Source: Conoideocrella luteorostrata
Taxonomy: Eukaryota > Ascomycota > Sordariomycetes > Hypocreales > Clavicipitaceae
Assembly (NCBI GenBank): GCA_032433595.1
Contig: JASWJB010000060.1
Location: 103,760 to 167,759 of the forward strand
Reading direction: 5' to 3'
DNA: 64,000 nucleotides
This document shows, one piece after another, positions 11,838 to 23,451 of this stretch. Position 1 is the stretch's first letter, and the number at the start of each line of letters is the position of its first letter. The notes beneath the pieces were generated by a model. It was not told where the DNA came from and did no database searches. It saw only the letters and a list, made by a program, of their open reading frames with translations. The translations under genes and the position numbers were made by a program.

Positions 11838-12702
11838 ATGGCCTCGTCTTGGCAAAAATGGCTTTCGCCACGTCCAAAAAGATCGAACATCGCCTCAGAT
11901 GCGCATGTTTTTGCCGCCCATGCGTCGACACGGTTTGAGTTTCGTGAAGGGAGAGACGGTCAGCGTGTCGTGAGAGAAACCCACTACCATGACAATCCCA
12001 TAGTCAGGGACGGCCTTTCCGGACCAGCATTGTATAAATCCTTCCATAGTACGCTTGCTTATAATACACAGCTAACCAGAGGTGACTCGACAGGCATATT
12101 CACTGGAAGCAAGATGAGTACTTTCGCATCGAGCAGGGCGCCTTGGAAATCCACAAGAATGGTCAGCAAGTTAGGATTGGCAAGGAGAATGGCATTGTCA
12201 AAGTTCCAGCCGGCACTCGGTGAGTGCCTGAAGGTGATTCTTAGTCGCACTTTCGGATATCAAAAAGACTGAGCATTGTGAATATCGACAGACACAAGTT
12301 TAAGGCTCTCCCATCAGATAACGAAGACGTCATTTTTGAAGTCTGGGCGCAGCCGCAAGATCTTGGCAACAGCTTTGACGAGAAGTTCATTCGCAACTTG
12401 GTAGGGTATCAGCGGGATTGCCAACGGGCAAATATGGCACCTTCGCTCTTTCAATTGATCCTTATTTGCCACGATGCTGGAACTGTAGCTAGCCCCCCTT
12501 TCTGGGTGCCATTTTGGCTTTTGTCCGTGATACATTACGTGTTAGCATATTGGATAGGAGGCTACCTGCTTGGGTATGAAGAATCACTCCTAACGCTTTA
12601 TTTGCAGATGTATTTTCGCGGCTCACTAACTCTCGTTCCAATAGATATGAGCCGAACTATGCAGAATATTTCAAGGAGCCCGAGTTGATGGGAAACAAGT
12701 AA
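11838..12702 (+). CDS. Cupin-fold protein with C-terminal membrane segment
   Basis: Four exons, 11838-12031, 12094-12219, 12292-12573 and 12645-12702, about 219 aa. The splice choices are supported by phase and by continuity of the cupin barrel: HIHWKQDEYFRIEQGALEIH (first cupin motif), then VPAGTRHKFKALP (second motif His), then IFEVWAQPQDL. A hydrophobic segment of about 25 residues follows (FWVPFWLLSVIHYVLAYWIG), suggesting membrane association, and the protein ends in an acidic tail. Small cupins are regular members of salicylaldehyde-type HR-PKS clusters, where cupins have been linked to chain cyclisation or aromatisation; that function is inferred. The upstream frame extends to 11691, but the ATG at 11838 fits the family start best. 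Confidence 0.78.
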
Positions 12703-13859
12703 ATACTTAGAAGCATCACGCACAGCATTGAAGAGCAGGACTTATCAATAGTTCATATATGCGGGAACAGTTTCAATAGACAGTTAGTAAATGAACCTGA
12801 TATTCACGGCTGTGCAGGTTTGTCATTTGTTCTTTTCAATCCGCTAAACAATGAAAGACCAAAGTAACACTAAGATTGCTCTTTTTGCAACTTTTGTCAT
12901 ACATTGGGTTCTAGACACCGATATGAAGAGTGGTACTATCTCATTACACGAGGAGCCTTTAGTGAAGGTCGAAAGTGAGGTGATCGCGATTCGGTGCACT
13001 AGGGTCTATTCTAATTACCTGCACATGGGATTTTAGACTATGAACAAGTGCATCAACAATGTGGGCCACTATTTTAAAATACCTTGCTGCTCCATTCGGA
13101 GGATAACTATAGTATTGATCAAATGGAGACCGGCCCGCAATAACTAATTCTCACTTCTCTAGCACATCAACAAAGCCACTGATTTCCAAATTACGGTCGT
13201 CTTAAAGAGGAAATTAATGCTTTTCCTCCGTCCTCTGGGCTCAGCCTGTCGTCTCCATTCCTTCAGCCCCTTCAGCCCCTTCAGCTCCTTCAGCTCCTTC
13301 ATCTCACTCAGCTCCTTCATCTCCTGCAGCCCCCTCACCTCCTGCAGCTTCTGCAGCCTGTCCAGATCGCTCGGCTCGCTCAGCTCATACAAATTATGCA
13401 GCCCTCGGCCGCGATCTCTTAGTATCATTACTATGGAAGATGATGGACTAATTAATAATACCGTTTCAAACCCCGGCGACTTCCAATCGTGGATTTGCCT
13501 AACGTGTTCGAGACTGATCAATTTGTTCCAGGCTCTATAGTATGCATCGCTTTGGGTCGGCCTGTGCAAGAACTTCTTTTATTAGACTAGGGCTCTCTAT
13601 CTCCCTATCTCTCTTTGCGTGCTGACCCGCTGTCTCAATCAAGAATAAATACCCATCATGTCGAAACTTTTTTTTCTGCAGAACACAATCATCATTGAAG
13701 CAACAAGGAACAACAAAAGACACCTTCTATCTTTCAATAGTGCTGTACAAAATATTAGCTTTCTCCATTCTTTCGTTGGAGACTGGGAGATATCTCACTT
13801 GCTAGACATCAACACCAAAGGCAGACCCCCGGTACTCTTTCTCGAACTAGTCAGCAATT
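12703..13859. other. Intergenic region with a 9 bp repeat tract, promoter of second FAD oxidase
   Basis: No gene supported. A CT-rich tandem repeat is at 13258-13386 (separate entry). CCCCGGCGACTTCC near 13471 resembles the CCGGCGAT words at about 11563 and 24110. Confidence 0.4.
13258..13386 (+). repeat. 9 bp minisatellite (CTTCAGCCC/CTTCAGCTC)
   Basis: About fourteen degenerate 9-mers of the type CTTCAGCYC/CTGCAGCYC run in tandem. On the minus strand they translate as a Leu/Lys/Glu triplet-rich stretch, but that frame has no start context or homologous domain, so I treat it as a non-coding repeat. Confidence 0.65.
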
Positions 13860-15714
13860 ATGGTCAAAATCAACGTTGGCCCATGGGCGTCATTGGTGCT
13901 TTCATTTGCGTTGGTTGAAGGACTTGCTACTCCTCTAACCAACCGCAAAGTGTCCGGCTCTAGTGCCGACATTAAGGCTCTTCTGACTAATAACACTGTC
14001 CGATGGTCACCAGAGGCCGTCCTCTCATTCCCACCGTCTTCAGTGTTTGAACAGTCAACTAAGAGGTGGACCACATTTTCAGCACCAACATACAAGGCTG
14101 CCCTTCGACCTGGAAATGAGGAAGATATTAGCCTGGCGGTTTGTTTCATGCTATACTGTCCGAACTCCCCCACTAAGTACTAACGTGTATTAAAGATTAA
14201 GATTACTAGCGCTGTGGGATTTCCGTTCCTAACTCGAGGGGCTGGCCATGGTTATGCAGCCAGCCTTGATGCTTTCAAGGATGGCCTGTCCTTGGATCTT
14301 AGCCAATGGAAGTCTCTTGAGATCAATGCTAAAGCTCAGACCATTACAGTTGGTCCTGGTGTTGTGTTTGGCGAGATCTTTGATCCCTTGTTCAAGGCAG
14401 GCTTCTGGATGCGTTCGTATTATACTGGTTCATATCGTGTTGATTTCACAGCGCTGAGATTATTGTAGAAACCGGTACTTGTTCATGCCCATCCATGATC
14501 GGAGTCACTATAGGTGGCGGTATTGGCCGCCTGATGGTACGTGGATTTTCTTCAACTAAGGCATCCACAATCTTGATAAAAAATAGAATGAGAACCAGAA
14601 CTAATGTTTCATGACCTTATACAACAGGGGGAGTTCGGCTTATTAGCGGATGCGTTACAGTCGGTCCGGATGGTTGGAGCGGACGGACGAATAATGACAG
14701 TTTCTGCAACATCCCATGCAGACCTTTGGTGGGGCATCCGCGGTGCTGGAGCCAACTTTGGAGTTATCATATCTGCTACCTACAAGATTCGCCCGTTAGT
14801 TAATAACGGGAAAGTTTTCCTCGCAGATTTTTATGTTCCTGCTGAACGTAGCAAGGAATACTTCAGCCTCATCGAGACACACTACAGCGAGATGCCCGCC
14901 AACCTCGCCCTGATCCTTGTCGTGAGCTGGAACACCACTACCAACTCGGTAAGTTTGCGTCCTAGCTGCTCCATTCTTGACGCATTGTGGACTCTGTACT
15001 TATAGTTTCAGGTGCAAATCGGTGGCGACTGGATCTATTTTGGAACCGAAACTGAAGGCCGCAAGATACTGGCTCCTGCTTTTGCTCTAAATATTTCGTC
15101 CACCGTCACCGAAGTCGTTCCATGGAACAAGATTGGCTCAGTAGCTGGCGGAGGTTTTGATTCCATCCTTTGTCAAGAAAACCAGCCCCGATCCCTTTTT
15201 AGCTTAAACCAGAAAAAGTACTCTGCCGCTGGATACCAGGCGGGCTTTGAGAAGATGGCTGCATTTCTGACCAACAACCCTGCGGCCCGAGCAAGTACCC
15301 TTGTGTTTGAGCTCTTCCCTAATCAAGCCACCGCTGCATTTGGTGATAATTCGTCTGCCTGGCCTTGGAGAGATACCAAGGGCTTCATGTGGGTTTTCTT
15401 CTTCCGCTATATCCGTGATCTGTAGTTCTAATCATAGTTTGCCCTCTACTAGTCAAGTCAACTTTTCCTGGAGTACGGGAGATTCCCGAATGCGGGACGC
15501 TGCGAACCGACTCGGACAAACTATGCGAGCCGACTTCGCTCGCACCACAGGATACGATAAGCCGTTCGTTTTTGTCAATTATGCCCGTGGTGATGAGCCA
15601 ATTGAGAATGTATACAGGAAGGATAAGCTGCCCCGCCTGGTTGGACTGAAGAATAAATACGATCCGGATAACATCTTTGCCTACTACCACCCCATCCCTA
15701 CCAAGTACCCTTGA
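13860..15714 (+). CDS. FAD-linked oxidoreductase, berberine-bridge (BBE) type (second copy)
   Basis: Secreted-type flavin oxidase, about 514 aa if the weak second intron is accepted. Exons: 13860-14138, 14196-14416, 14452-14536, 14628-14948, 15012-15388, 15453-15714. The N-terminus is a signal peptide ([15 protein letters not shown]). [10 protein letters not shown] supplies the His for 8-alpha attachment and [10 protein letters not shown] supplies the Cys for the second flavin bond, so FAD is probably bicovalent. [17 protein letters not shown] and the BBE tail [15 protein letters not shown] are intact. The junction at 14417-14451 would be only 35 nt, very short for fungi; a 73 nt alternative beginning inside PLFKAG removes conserved residues. 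This exon border is uncertain or the gene is slightly damaged there. The other four introns are ordinary. Confidence 0.83.
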
Positions 15715-16499
15715 GAGCTTTGATTCTGCGATAGTGCTGCACTGCCGCCGTATCGAAGCGATTTTACAATTTATGGATTCTATTCATGCAAATTTATCTT
15801 GTTCTTTACTAGTAGTTATTTAATTTATATCTGCCGTTTCTTTTATTAAGAGTACGACTCTTATTCAACCGCGTAATGTATATTCAAGTGCACAACCATA
15901 CACACGTCCAAACGTTAGATCACACTCAGCAGATTAACAAATATCTTTTCTTATATCATTCATTTTGTTCGGATAGATTAGCGACCAATAGCACTATTAC
16001 CTTGAAAGTAGAACGAAATTGGGACGTTTAGAGTGCATGTAAGTTGACTATTAACATTAATTGCCAGAGAATGTCAATTAAGCTATGTAGCACCCATATT
16101 CCTTGCGTAAACCAGCGTTATGATACTAGACTTCTAACCAAAAAGGATTCCGTACAAAATATCATTTACGCTTGGTAGATATCAGAGACGTAAAGTCATA
16201 AATGTATCTATGTTCTCTATAATAATGATACATCTCAGATTCCCTTATTGAGGTCTTTTTAACATACATCTATGTATAATTGTCTAATAACCTCACGAAA
16301 CACACTTTTTCCTTCTTCAATAAGTGCCCAACGTATCTAATTCGTCGATCTGCTAGTTGGTCCCTTGCTATCCGACAATAGTATAAGTAAATCTCAATTT
16401 AGCAAATGAAATCTTTTATGAGCTCGTATTTTATATTCCCTATTCTAAAAAATGCCATCTGGAAGCAGATTACTCGGCAGTCCATCAACAGTTCGGTTT
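15715..16499. other. AT-rich convergent intergenic region
   Basis: Lies between the 3' ends of the FAD oxidase and the P450. AT-rich, with no coding signal or recognised repeat. Confidence 0.45.
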
Positions 16500-18467
16500 T
16501 TATTTTTTGCTTTGATCACCGTCTAGAGTCTCGTAATCTCGCCACTTGAGGCCATCTGGAACAGTCTTCCACTGCATTTTCTCGTCCAACAATGGGATCA
16601 TGCTTTCCCACTCCTTCATAATGTTTTTAGCTCTGCTTGCGCTTCTAGGCACAATATTGGCGGCAAAAGGCGCGGGGCAGAGAAACATTCCGCTTTCCAG
16701 GTTATGCACATCCGGAACAATATTTCTGCCGCTTGATTCATCTATGGCGTTGTTGAAATCAAACGCCCAGACAGTGCGTGAAATTGCCAAGAAAAGCGAT
16801 CTGTCAGCTATGTGCATACCCTGACACAGTCTCCTCCCGGCTCCGAAAACGAAATGATCTCGTTTGGTAGGATCAGGGTTGACTGCTGCTTCGATCGAAG
16901 TTTGGCCGTCATCTACCCAACGGTCTGGGTTGTATTGCCGCGGGCTGGGATGCCGCTGAGAGTCATTATGGATTGCCCTAGATGTTACGAATCAGAACAG
17001 CGACTCGTCTTACAATACACTTTGCTGCCCAGACATAGTTCCGACACGGGATCTCACCAAACGTTTAGTATGACGCCCGCATCTTTCGGGATATGATAAC
17101 CCATGTAAAAGTCATCCTGGGTCACTGCATGTGGTACGCCAAGAGCTGTCGCTGGCATCCATCGTAGGCTCTCTTTAATGCAAGCGCGGATGTACGGTAA
17201 ATCCGGCACGTCGTTGAGATTGGGCAGCCGATCGCCACAGACACGGTCGATTTCAACTTGAGCGTTCTTAGCCACCTCAGGGAAAACAATCATGGCTTGA
17301 AAAAAGCCAATCAGAATGGCTGCAGTTGTTTCAGCGCCTGCTTGTAGGAGCGAGCCGCTCAGATAGCAAGCCAAGTCATCAGAGAATTCAAGTTCCTTCT
17401 GCGCGCGAAGTAGATCAACACAGCAGCAAGGCTAAATTAAGATTAGAATATCTCTTTCATTTTCTAGAATCTTGAAGCGATGATGTATTACCTTTGAATT
17501 CCCACTTTGTAGTTGCTTCCGAGCGTTCAAGAAATGCGTCATGAAGAGACGCTTTTCCCTTTCGTGATATTGTCTCCCCTTCTTTCTGGTAGGAAGAACT
17601 ATATCAGGCAGAAGTCTGAAAACAGGAAATAGATCTAAAATTGCGGCACTCTATTACAGTTTTTTGAAGTCAGGATATTGATGTTTTTCTTACTAATACA
17701 CTACTTACCTGACTGCCAGTGAGCTTGGAAAGCTCTTCAAAATTCTGAATTGGTAGTGTTAACATAAAACTCGTGCATTTACTACATATAGAAACATACT
17801 TGGAACATTTCGAGTAAATTTTTATCATCACTGGTTGGAGTCCTATAGCCAAAGGTCATTTGAGTGGTTAGTGATGTGGTGTATCGGCGGACGTGATTTA
17901 TAAAATCATTGGGACTTTTAAGCAGATCCATCAGCAAGACTTTGGACTCAAGGTCCTGATAGGGCACATAACTTCGAGCTACAGTGATGTTCAGGAGCCC
18001 GTGGGCGAGTTTGCGAACCATTCGCCAGATTGAGTTATTACCCTGATTCACAGATAATATGTTAAATCGAGCAGTGAACTTGCACCAAAACTGGGCGGAT
18101 GAGAAGTTAGACATACCATAAAGAGCGGTCGGAGGTTTCCACTCATAATCTCTTGGCCCATATATAGCTCCGGCCTTCCAGAGTATATAGCGCTCCTTTT
18201 GTCAAGGAGATCCTTGACAGCCACGTCTGACGACAAGACAATGGCCACCTTTGATCCCAACATGAGCGAGTACACAGGGCCGTATTCTTTTGCCCATTTT
18301 TGGAACTGCAAATGCGCATTCGTTTTTGGCATCTGATGTAGATTCCCAATTAGAGGCAAGGTGGGTGGGCCTGGAGGATAGTTCCTTGGCCTTCGACCAA
18401 TTTCATTCAGCCGCCATCCTAGCAGAATCAGGGTGAATAAGCCGAAGCCGATCCAAGCGTTGGACAT
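16500..18467 (-). CDS. Cytochrome P450 monooxygenase (class II, ER-anchored)
   Basis: Six exons: 18467-18117, 18042-17800, 17744-17709 (only 36 nt), 17650-17492, 17431-17058 and 16977-16500, about 546 aa. The start at 18467 gives an N-terminal anchor (WIGFGLFTLILLGW) followed by the proline hinge YPPGPPTLPLIGN. Visible signatures are AGAETTA (I-helix oxygen groove), ESLRW (ExxR of the K-helix), the PDRW region and FGAGRRLCQG (haem-binding Cys loop). The layout resembles fungal P450s of the OrdA-like type that oxidise polyketides. It needs a cytochrome P450 reductase encoded elsewhere. In this cluster it most likely hydroxylates the aromatic ring or side chain. It is divergent from the AYR1-like SDR, sharing a palindrome-rich promoter. 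Confidence 0.9.
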
Positions 18468-18726
18468 ATTTGCTAGGGCGGCCCTACAGAGACGATCTTC
18501 AAACCGCGAACTGACGAATATGCTATTTTGAGGAAAGAACAAAATGGCAAATGTACCAGAAATTGAAAGAGTCTTCAGATTAGATTGCGATATTGGGAGG
18601 GGAGTGAGGTAAGAGGCTATTATCGACGTAAGAGGCACTCTAAAACGATACAGATAAGAGCAAATAATCAACATCTCTTTCCCGATGGAACGGGGACGCA
18701 TGTATGCTTCGGCCTAGTTCGTTATA

Positions 18727-18771
18727 ATTCGGCGCGCCGAATGGGGAAATTTTTCGGCGCCGAGATCCCTG
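18727..18771. promoter_or_regulatory. Two palindromes plus shared 12-mer in bidirectional promoter
   Basis: 18727-18742 is a perfect 16 bp palindrome, ATTCGGCGCGCCGAAT; 18754-18763 is a perfect 10 bp palindrome, TCGGCGCCGA. Both are inverted TCG/CGA half-sites with 6 and 4 bp spacers, close to the TCGN5CGA site known for AflR. The second runs into CCGAGATCCCTG (18760-18771), which occurs identically at 23746-23757 in the SDR/PKS1 promoter. The region lies between the P450 start (18467) and the SDR start (19043). Regulator binding is inferred. Confidence 0.6.
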
Positions 18772-19042
18772 TTTTCAGCTTCTGAAGCCACACCATGGCC
18801 CACTTCTTTTCTACATGCCACGGCCAAGACCCGGTGAAAGCCGTTAGAGAACGGACGGGCCGAAAATAATAAACAAAGGCTGAGCAGCGAAGGTTTTGGC
18901 TGGCTGAAGAGGTACACCCAAGGAGATCAAAGCAGCCAATATTTGTGCTGTTCTTCAAAACTGCGACCGTACATCTTTCGTTCGATGCTCTGAAGAGGAA
19001 GCTCTGTGAATCGGCCATACAGTTATTCTAAACATCTTTGCC

Positions 19043-20518
19043 ATGAGTCAAACTCAGAAATTTGCCTTGGTGACCGGGTAAGCAGTCCTTTCTATACCTA
19101 CTACAACGTTGAATCTTTTACCAATTTCTGGTGGATAGTTGCGGACTAGGTGGGATCGGAGAAGCTCTGGTGAAAGAGTATACTCGTCGTGGAATTCATG
19201 CCATTGCAACTGTTCTTCCTAATGAGAACTCTCAACATCTGACTGACGCGGGAATTACATGGTTCCCGTTAGATGTGACGGTTGAGACCTCCGTTCTCGA
19301 GCTCAAGTCAAAATTGACTATCATAACTAAGGGTCGCCTAGATATTTTAGTTAATAATGCGTAAGTAGTAGAATCATTGAAGTTGAGTATGCATCAGCAC
19401 TAACACATCTCTTTCTGCTAGTGGGATTTGTAAGGTTCCTCCCTCCACTTGGGAACTCCAAAATAGCTAATTCCCGGCACGTACCGGCTTAGGTTATACG
19501 ATGCCTGCTGTCGACACCGATGTCAATGCGGTGAAAAAAATGTTTGAAGTCAATCTTTTTGGTCCCATGCGGATGGTACACCATTTTCACGACATGCTTA
19601 TTATATCCGCCGGAACCATAGTCAGCATAGGCTCTATTGGCGGCGTTGTGCCATACATGTATGGAGGTAGGAAAACACTTTGCTTGTATTACGAGAAATG
19701 ATAAGTCTGCATGATTATAGCTGAAATTTCATTTGTAGCATCATACAATGCATCCAAGGCTGCTCTTCATCACTGGTCCAACACTCTTCGACTTGAAATG
19801 TCACCATTCAAGTAGGTGCTCTTCAAGAGCAGTTGGGATTTCCGATTGGAGAAATACTTGAGACTAAAAGAATCGTAACAATTCAGTGTCAAGGTTATTG
19901 TTGTGAGTAGTTGAAGTTTAAATGCTTGTGCTGTTCGTCGGCTGACTGAATTGCTGAACGCAGGTCATCTCTGGCGAAGTCGGAACCAATATCCTTAAAA
20001 ATGACGTGCATCGAGAGTTGCCTGAAGGTTTGTGACTTTTTGAGTGGTAAAACCGATTATTAAAACTAATAAATAACAGAATCCTATTTCAGTCCTCTCG
20101 CGACCGACTTCAAGAATCACGTTCTGAGGACACCAAGTAAGCAATCATACTTACCGAACAAAACCCCTCCCCCCTTCCCCCTCCAAAATCCTAACACAAG
20201 TCATACAGGAACCACCAGCCGATTCGAATATGCGGAAAATGTGGTCACACAGACATGAAAGCCGTCCCCTGCAGCGTGGTTCTGGACTGGCAGCGCTACG
20301 AGTATCATTCGATTTCTTGACACGTTTGCCTGGCGCACGATTTGGGTATGTATAGGCATCAAGCCCAAAAAGGGAATAAAAAAGCTAAAAAAACGGTGCC
20401 AACTACCGGAATATAGGATTTCATCTTCTATCGTGAGTTTAAACTAGATAAATTGAAAGAGGCACATGAAACGAAGGCTGGGAAGGACGAACACTACAAT
20501 CGTTCAGACTGTGTATGA
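19043..20518 (+). pseudogene. AYR1-like short-chain reductase with an in-frame TGA
   Basis: NADPH-dependent 1-acyldihydroxyacetone-phosphate-reductase-like SDR. Ten exons: 19043-19077, 19139-19360, 19422-19429 (8 nt), 19493-19666, 19739-19811, 19887-19902 (16 nt), 19964-20027, 20080-20136, 20209-20345, 20417-20518. Motifs: LVTGCGLGGIG, LDILVNNAG, SIGSIGG (Ser) and SYNASK (Tyr/Lys). At 20256-20258 a TGA interrupts the frame after 232 residues. The same frame then continues for 62 family-like residues (WFWTGSATS, DTFAWRTIW and, after a normal intron, DFIFYREFKLDKLKEAH) to a second stop at 20516. All catalytic residues precede the TGA, so a shortened enzyme lacking the membrane-associated tail might still work. 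Either a nonsense allele or a sequence error; the splice sites are intact. Confidence 0.75.
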
Positions 20519-21239
20519 TCATTGCATGGATGTTTTTCATCAAGTTTAGTATTTATTTCAGACTCAACTTATGTTAATCGGGCAAAACATCTGAATACAA
20601 TATGGTTCCATGGCATGTGGTGTTAGTTGGATAACGAAGACTATTCTTACACAGCATTCCGTAGAGTTTAATTAAGTCCCTCAGCCCTTTGGAAGCCCCG
20701 ATATTCCTTGGAGCTAGTTAAAATTTCATTTTTGACCACAAAAGACGAGCTGAAATCTAATCGGAAGCCAAGATCTTGGGCATCTGTCAGAAAGAGAAAG
20801 CTGGGTCGGGCCGTCGAGTCCTTCTGCAGCAGTTGAGCAGCAATAATAGATCCCTCAGTCATTGGGACAAAAGGGTGACATCTAACTAACTTATCGCAAA
20901 TTAAAGTTAGGAGACTTTGGAAGACCAAAATATGGTAGATCACACTTTCAGAAATCTCATAACATTAGTTGGACTACCTTGTCCGGGCGAAAGACTAATA
21001 AAACTTGAGATTGTTTGTGCGAAGTAGTCTTACACGTCAATGCACTATTATTGCTACCAATAGACAAGTGAATCACAGCAAGCCCAGTCACCGGCAAAAT
21101 AAACTACTGTGTTGTAGCAAAAGTTCACTTTTGAGCGGATTTGTTCAGACAGTTTATTTAAAAGCATTCATGAGCTATGCAGAGCAACTCCATGACAAAT
21201 ATTTGAGTTTTTCCACGCAATTAGGCAAACAATCGCCAG
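20519..21239. other. Intergenic; possible decayed gene remnant on the minus strand
   Basis: On the minus strand, about 20900-20668 reads as a protein-like stretch (begins CHPFVPMTEGS, ends FQRAEGLN then stop) with sensible composition. No start, upstream exon or known domain could be found. It may be the C-terminal remnant of an unidentified enzyme. The rest shows nothing. Confidence 0.3.
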
Positions 21240-21951
21240 CTATCGGCCTTCGTAGTAAGGCTCTAGCTCATTAAGCTCCTGTTTGAGTTCCTGGCCATCA
21301 ATAAGGATAGGCTTGCAGTCGAGTAGCATCCACAGCATACGACCGGGCAGAGTGCCACCGCCACTGATGTTTTGCCACTGATGAGCAGTAGCGCGCTGCA
21401 CACTAACGTCGCCCTGGCGCATAATTCGGGACTCTCCAGAGTCAAGAATGAGCTTAAATTCACCCTCGACGACAATTCCATAGTCGAGAGAGACGGCGCG
21501 GTGCATGGGAGAGAGTACCCCGGGGGCAAAATCAATCATGCGGCAGACGCTGCCGTTATGGATATGCAAAGGAGGCTTGTATGATAAGCGGGATTGCGTC
21601 TATAGGAGTACCAGAAGTGCTACAGGGGCTTACCTCGTTTTCCTTGGCAAATTTGAGATCGACATCACCGTTCATCTCAACAGGAGTCTCCTTGGTGGAG
21701 TAGATGATGTTGGCGAGAGCCTGTTCATTGCCAATAATGCGGTGGTGGTCACCACAGTCTGTCTGGATAAAAACGCCTTTACCCTCGTTGTTGTGACCAG
21801 TTATGTGTCGGACCGTACGACGCAGGCCAGGAGCAGGAAAAGTTGAGACATAGCCGGCACTTGTAAGGAGGAGCTCTGACTCCTCGGGTTGCGGCTCCGC
21901 TTTCTTGTGCTGAACCGCAACCTGCGCTTCTTGACGAGTTTCAATAGCCAT
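21240..21951 (-). CDS. Cupin-domain protein
   Basis: Two exons, 21951-21634 and 21575-21240, about 217 aa, joined across a 58 nt intron with a GTAAGC donor. The N-terminal 100 residues contain RRTVRHITGHNNEGKGVF. The C-terminal half is a single cupin barrel: PMHRAVSLDYGIVVEGEFKL (first motif, His only partly conserved), LDSGE, then MRQGDVSVQRATAHQWQN (second motif). Only two candidate metal ligands are obvious, so it may be a non-metal cupin. It differs from the cupin at 11838 in having no membrane segment. Paired cupins are typical of salicylaldehyde-type HR-PKS clusters; the chemical role is inferred. Confidence 0.84.
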
Positions 21952-22402
21952 GTTGTATACAGTGATAAAAAGTTGAACGCTGCGTATGGTCTATAGAGTT
22001 TGTAGATGACAGTGTAGACTATGGGCAGTTTGAAATAAGTGGGATGATTTTGGTACGAGAAACCTTTGTTGGTAGGCTTTTGATGGAGATTCATGGGCAT
22101 TATTCGATACTTATTCACCACACTTGTTGTTCATTGTATATCATACGCATATACAACGACGCGATTTTTGTCCTGAATTGGCACGAGGCAATATCGAACG
22201 CCGTCCGGGACATTATTGGTGGCGCAGTCACTGCTCACGGCGATGAACGGAATTGCCAAAAAGGGAGCCGGGCCGTGGTCGGCCTCGGCAATAAACAAAG
22301 GATTTCGCATCACGTCAAATTGCTACTTAGACTAAAGAAGAAAACGAAGGAACCAAGTGTACCAGGTGAAACAATTGGCCGACGGGCGGTTTCTGAAGTC
22401 CG

Positions 22403-23451
22403 TTAAACGTGGCAGGTAAGGGTAGTTCCGCCGTCAATGATGAAGCCCGATCCAGTCACATAGCTTGAACGTGGGCTGCAGAGGAAGATGACAGCGTCAG
22501 CAATTTCGTCGGCCGTGGCAATACGACCTAGAGGGACCATGCGTTTGACCCAGTCGTCAATGTCGACGCCTCCATCCCGGGCGTCTTGGATCATTGGCGT
22601 CTCCACCCATGTGGGACAAACGCAGTTGACTCTGATGCCAAAGGGTGCATTATCCAGGGCTGAGCGGCAAATGGAGTCATTAGCACTGTGTAGCCTGATG
22701 CAGCGAGCCGTGGCGTATCATGTACATACCGGCGTTCTTTGTCAGGCCAAGCACTCCGTGCTTCGCTGTCGTATACTGCACCAAGTGAGGCGCCGCAGCA
22801 AAGGAGTTGCCGGAGCCCAGGGTGACGATGGCGCCTCGGGTGCCTCCCCGGCCCGAGTCGCTGGCGGAGCTGGAGCCGTAGCCGGAGCTGCCGCCGACTG
22901 GCTGGAGTTCCTGGCTTTGCATGGCCTGCGACACGCTGCGAACTAGTAGAAACGTTCCCTCGACGTGGACGCGCAGGAATCGGCAGAACTCCTCGTAGTC
23001 GGCCTCGGATATGCCTCGGGGCATCTGTACGCCAATCTGTGTCATGACCAAATTAGTATCGACCGGGGCGTGCTCTTACGTAGTGTTGATAGCACTCACC
23101 CCTGCGCAGTTGATGCAGTAGTCAATGCGGCCGAATGTGTCCACCATGCGTTCGGTGGCTTCCGCCACCGAATCTTTCTGCGAAACATCGATCCTCGTTA
23201 CTGCGACGCGGAAGGTGGAAGCGCTGGCTAGGGCCTTGCAATCAGCTGCGACCCGCTCCGCCGCATCGACATTCATGTCCGCTATCAGGATGCCGATGGC
23301 ACCATCCCTTGCGAGACCAAGTGCGCATGCCCTTCCGATGCCACTTCCTATGTTCACGCAATCTGAGTCAGCCCTCAAGTAGCCACTGATTTGTACTCTG
23401 ACAATTCCACCTACCGCCTCCTACGACAAACGCATTTCCGTTGATATCCAT
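22403..23451 (-). CDS. Short-chain dehydrogenase/reductase (classical, FabG-like)
   Basis: Four exons: 23451-23415, 23347-23100, 23036-22730 and 22659-22403, about 282 aa. The first intron splits the cofactor loop, which reads [20 protein letters not shown] once joined. LIADMN carries the acidic residue expected for NAD(H) preference, CINCAG is the NNAG equivalent, and YTTAKHG is the catalytic YxxxK. The C-terminus, [14 protein letters not shown], is that of classical SDRs. A Gly/Ser-rich insertion (about 22 residues, [16 protein letters not shown]) lies just before the catalytic strand, which is unusual for this compact family. It is divergent from PKS1 and probably co-regulated with it. Confidence 0.88.

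Noticed and set aside
13159..13569. Minus-strand frame with a Leu/Glu/Lys coiled-coil-like stretch
   Set aside because: The stretch is the translation of the 9 bp CT-rich repeat; there is no splice structure, start context or conserved flank.
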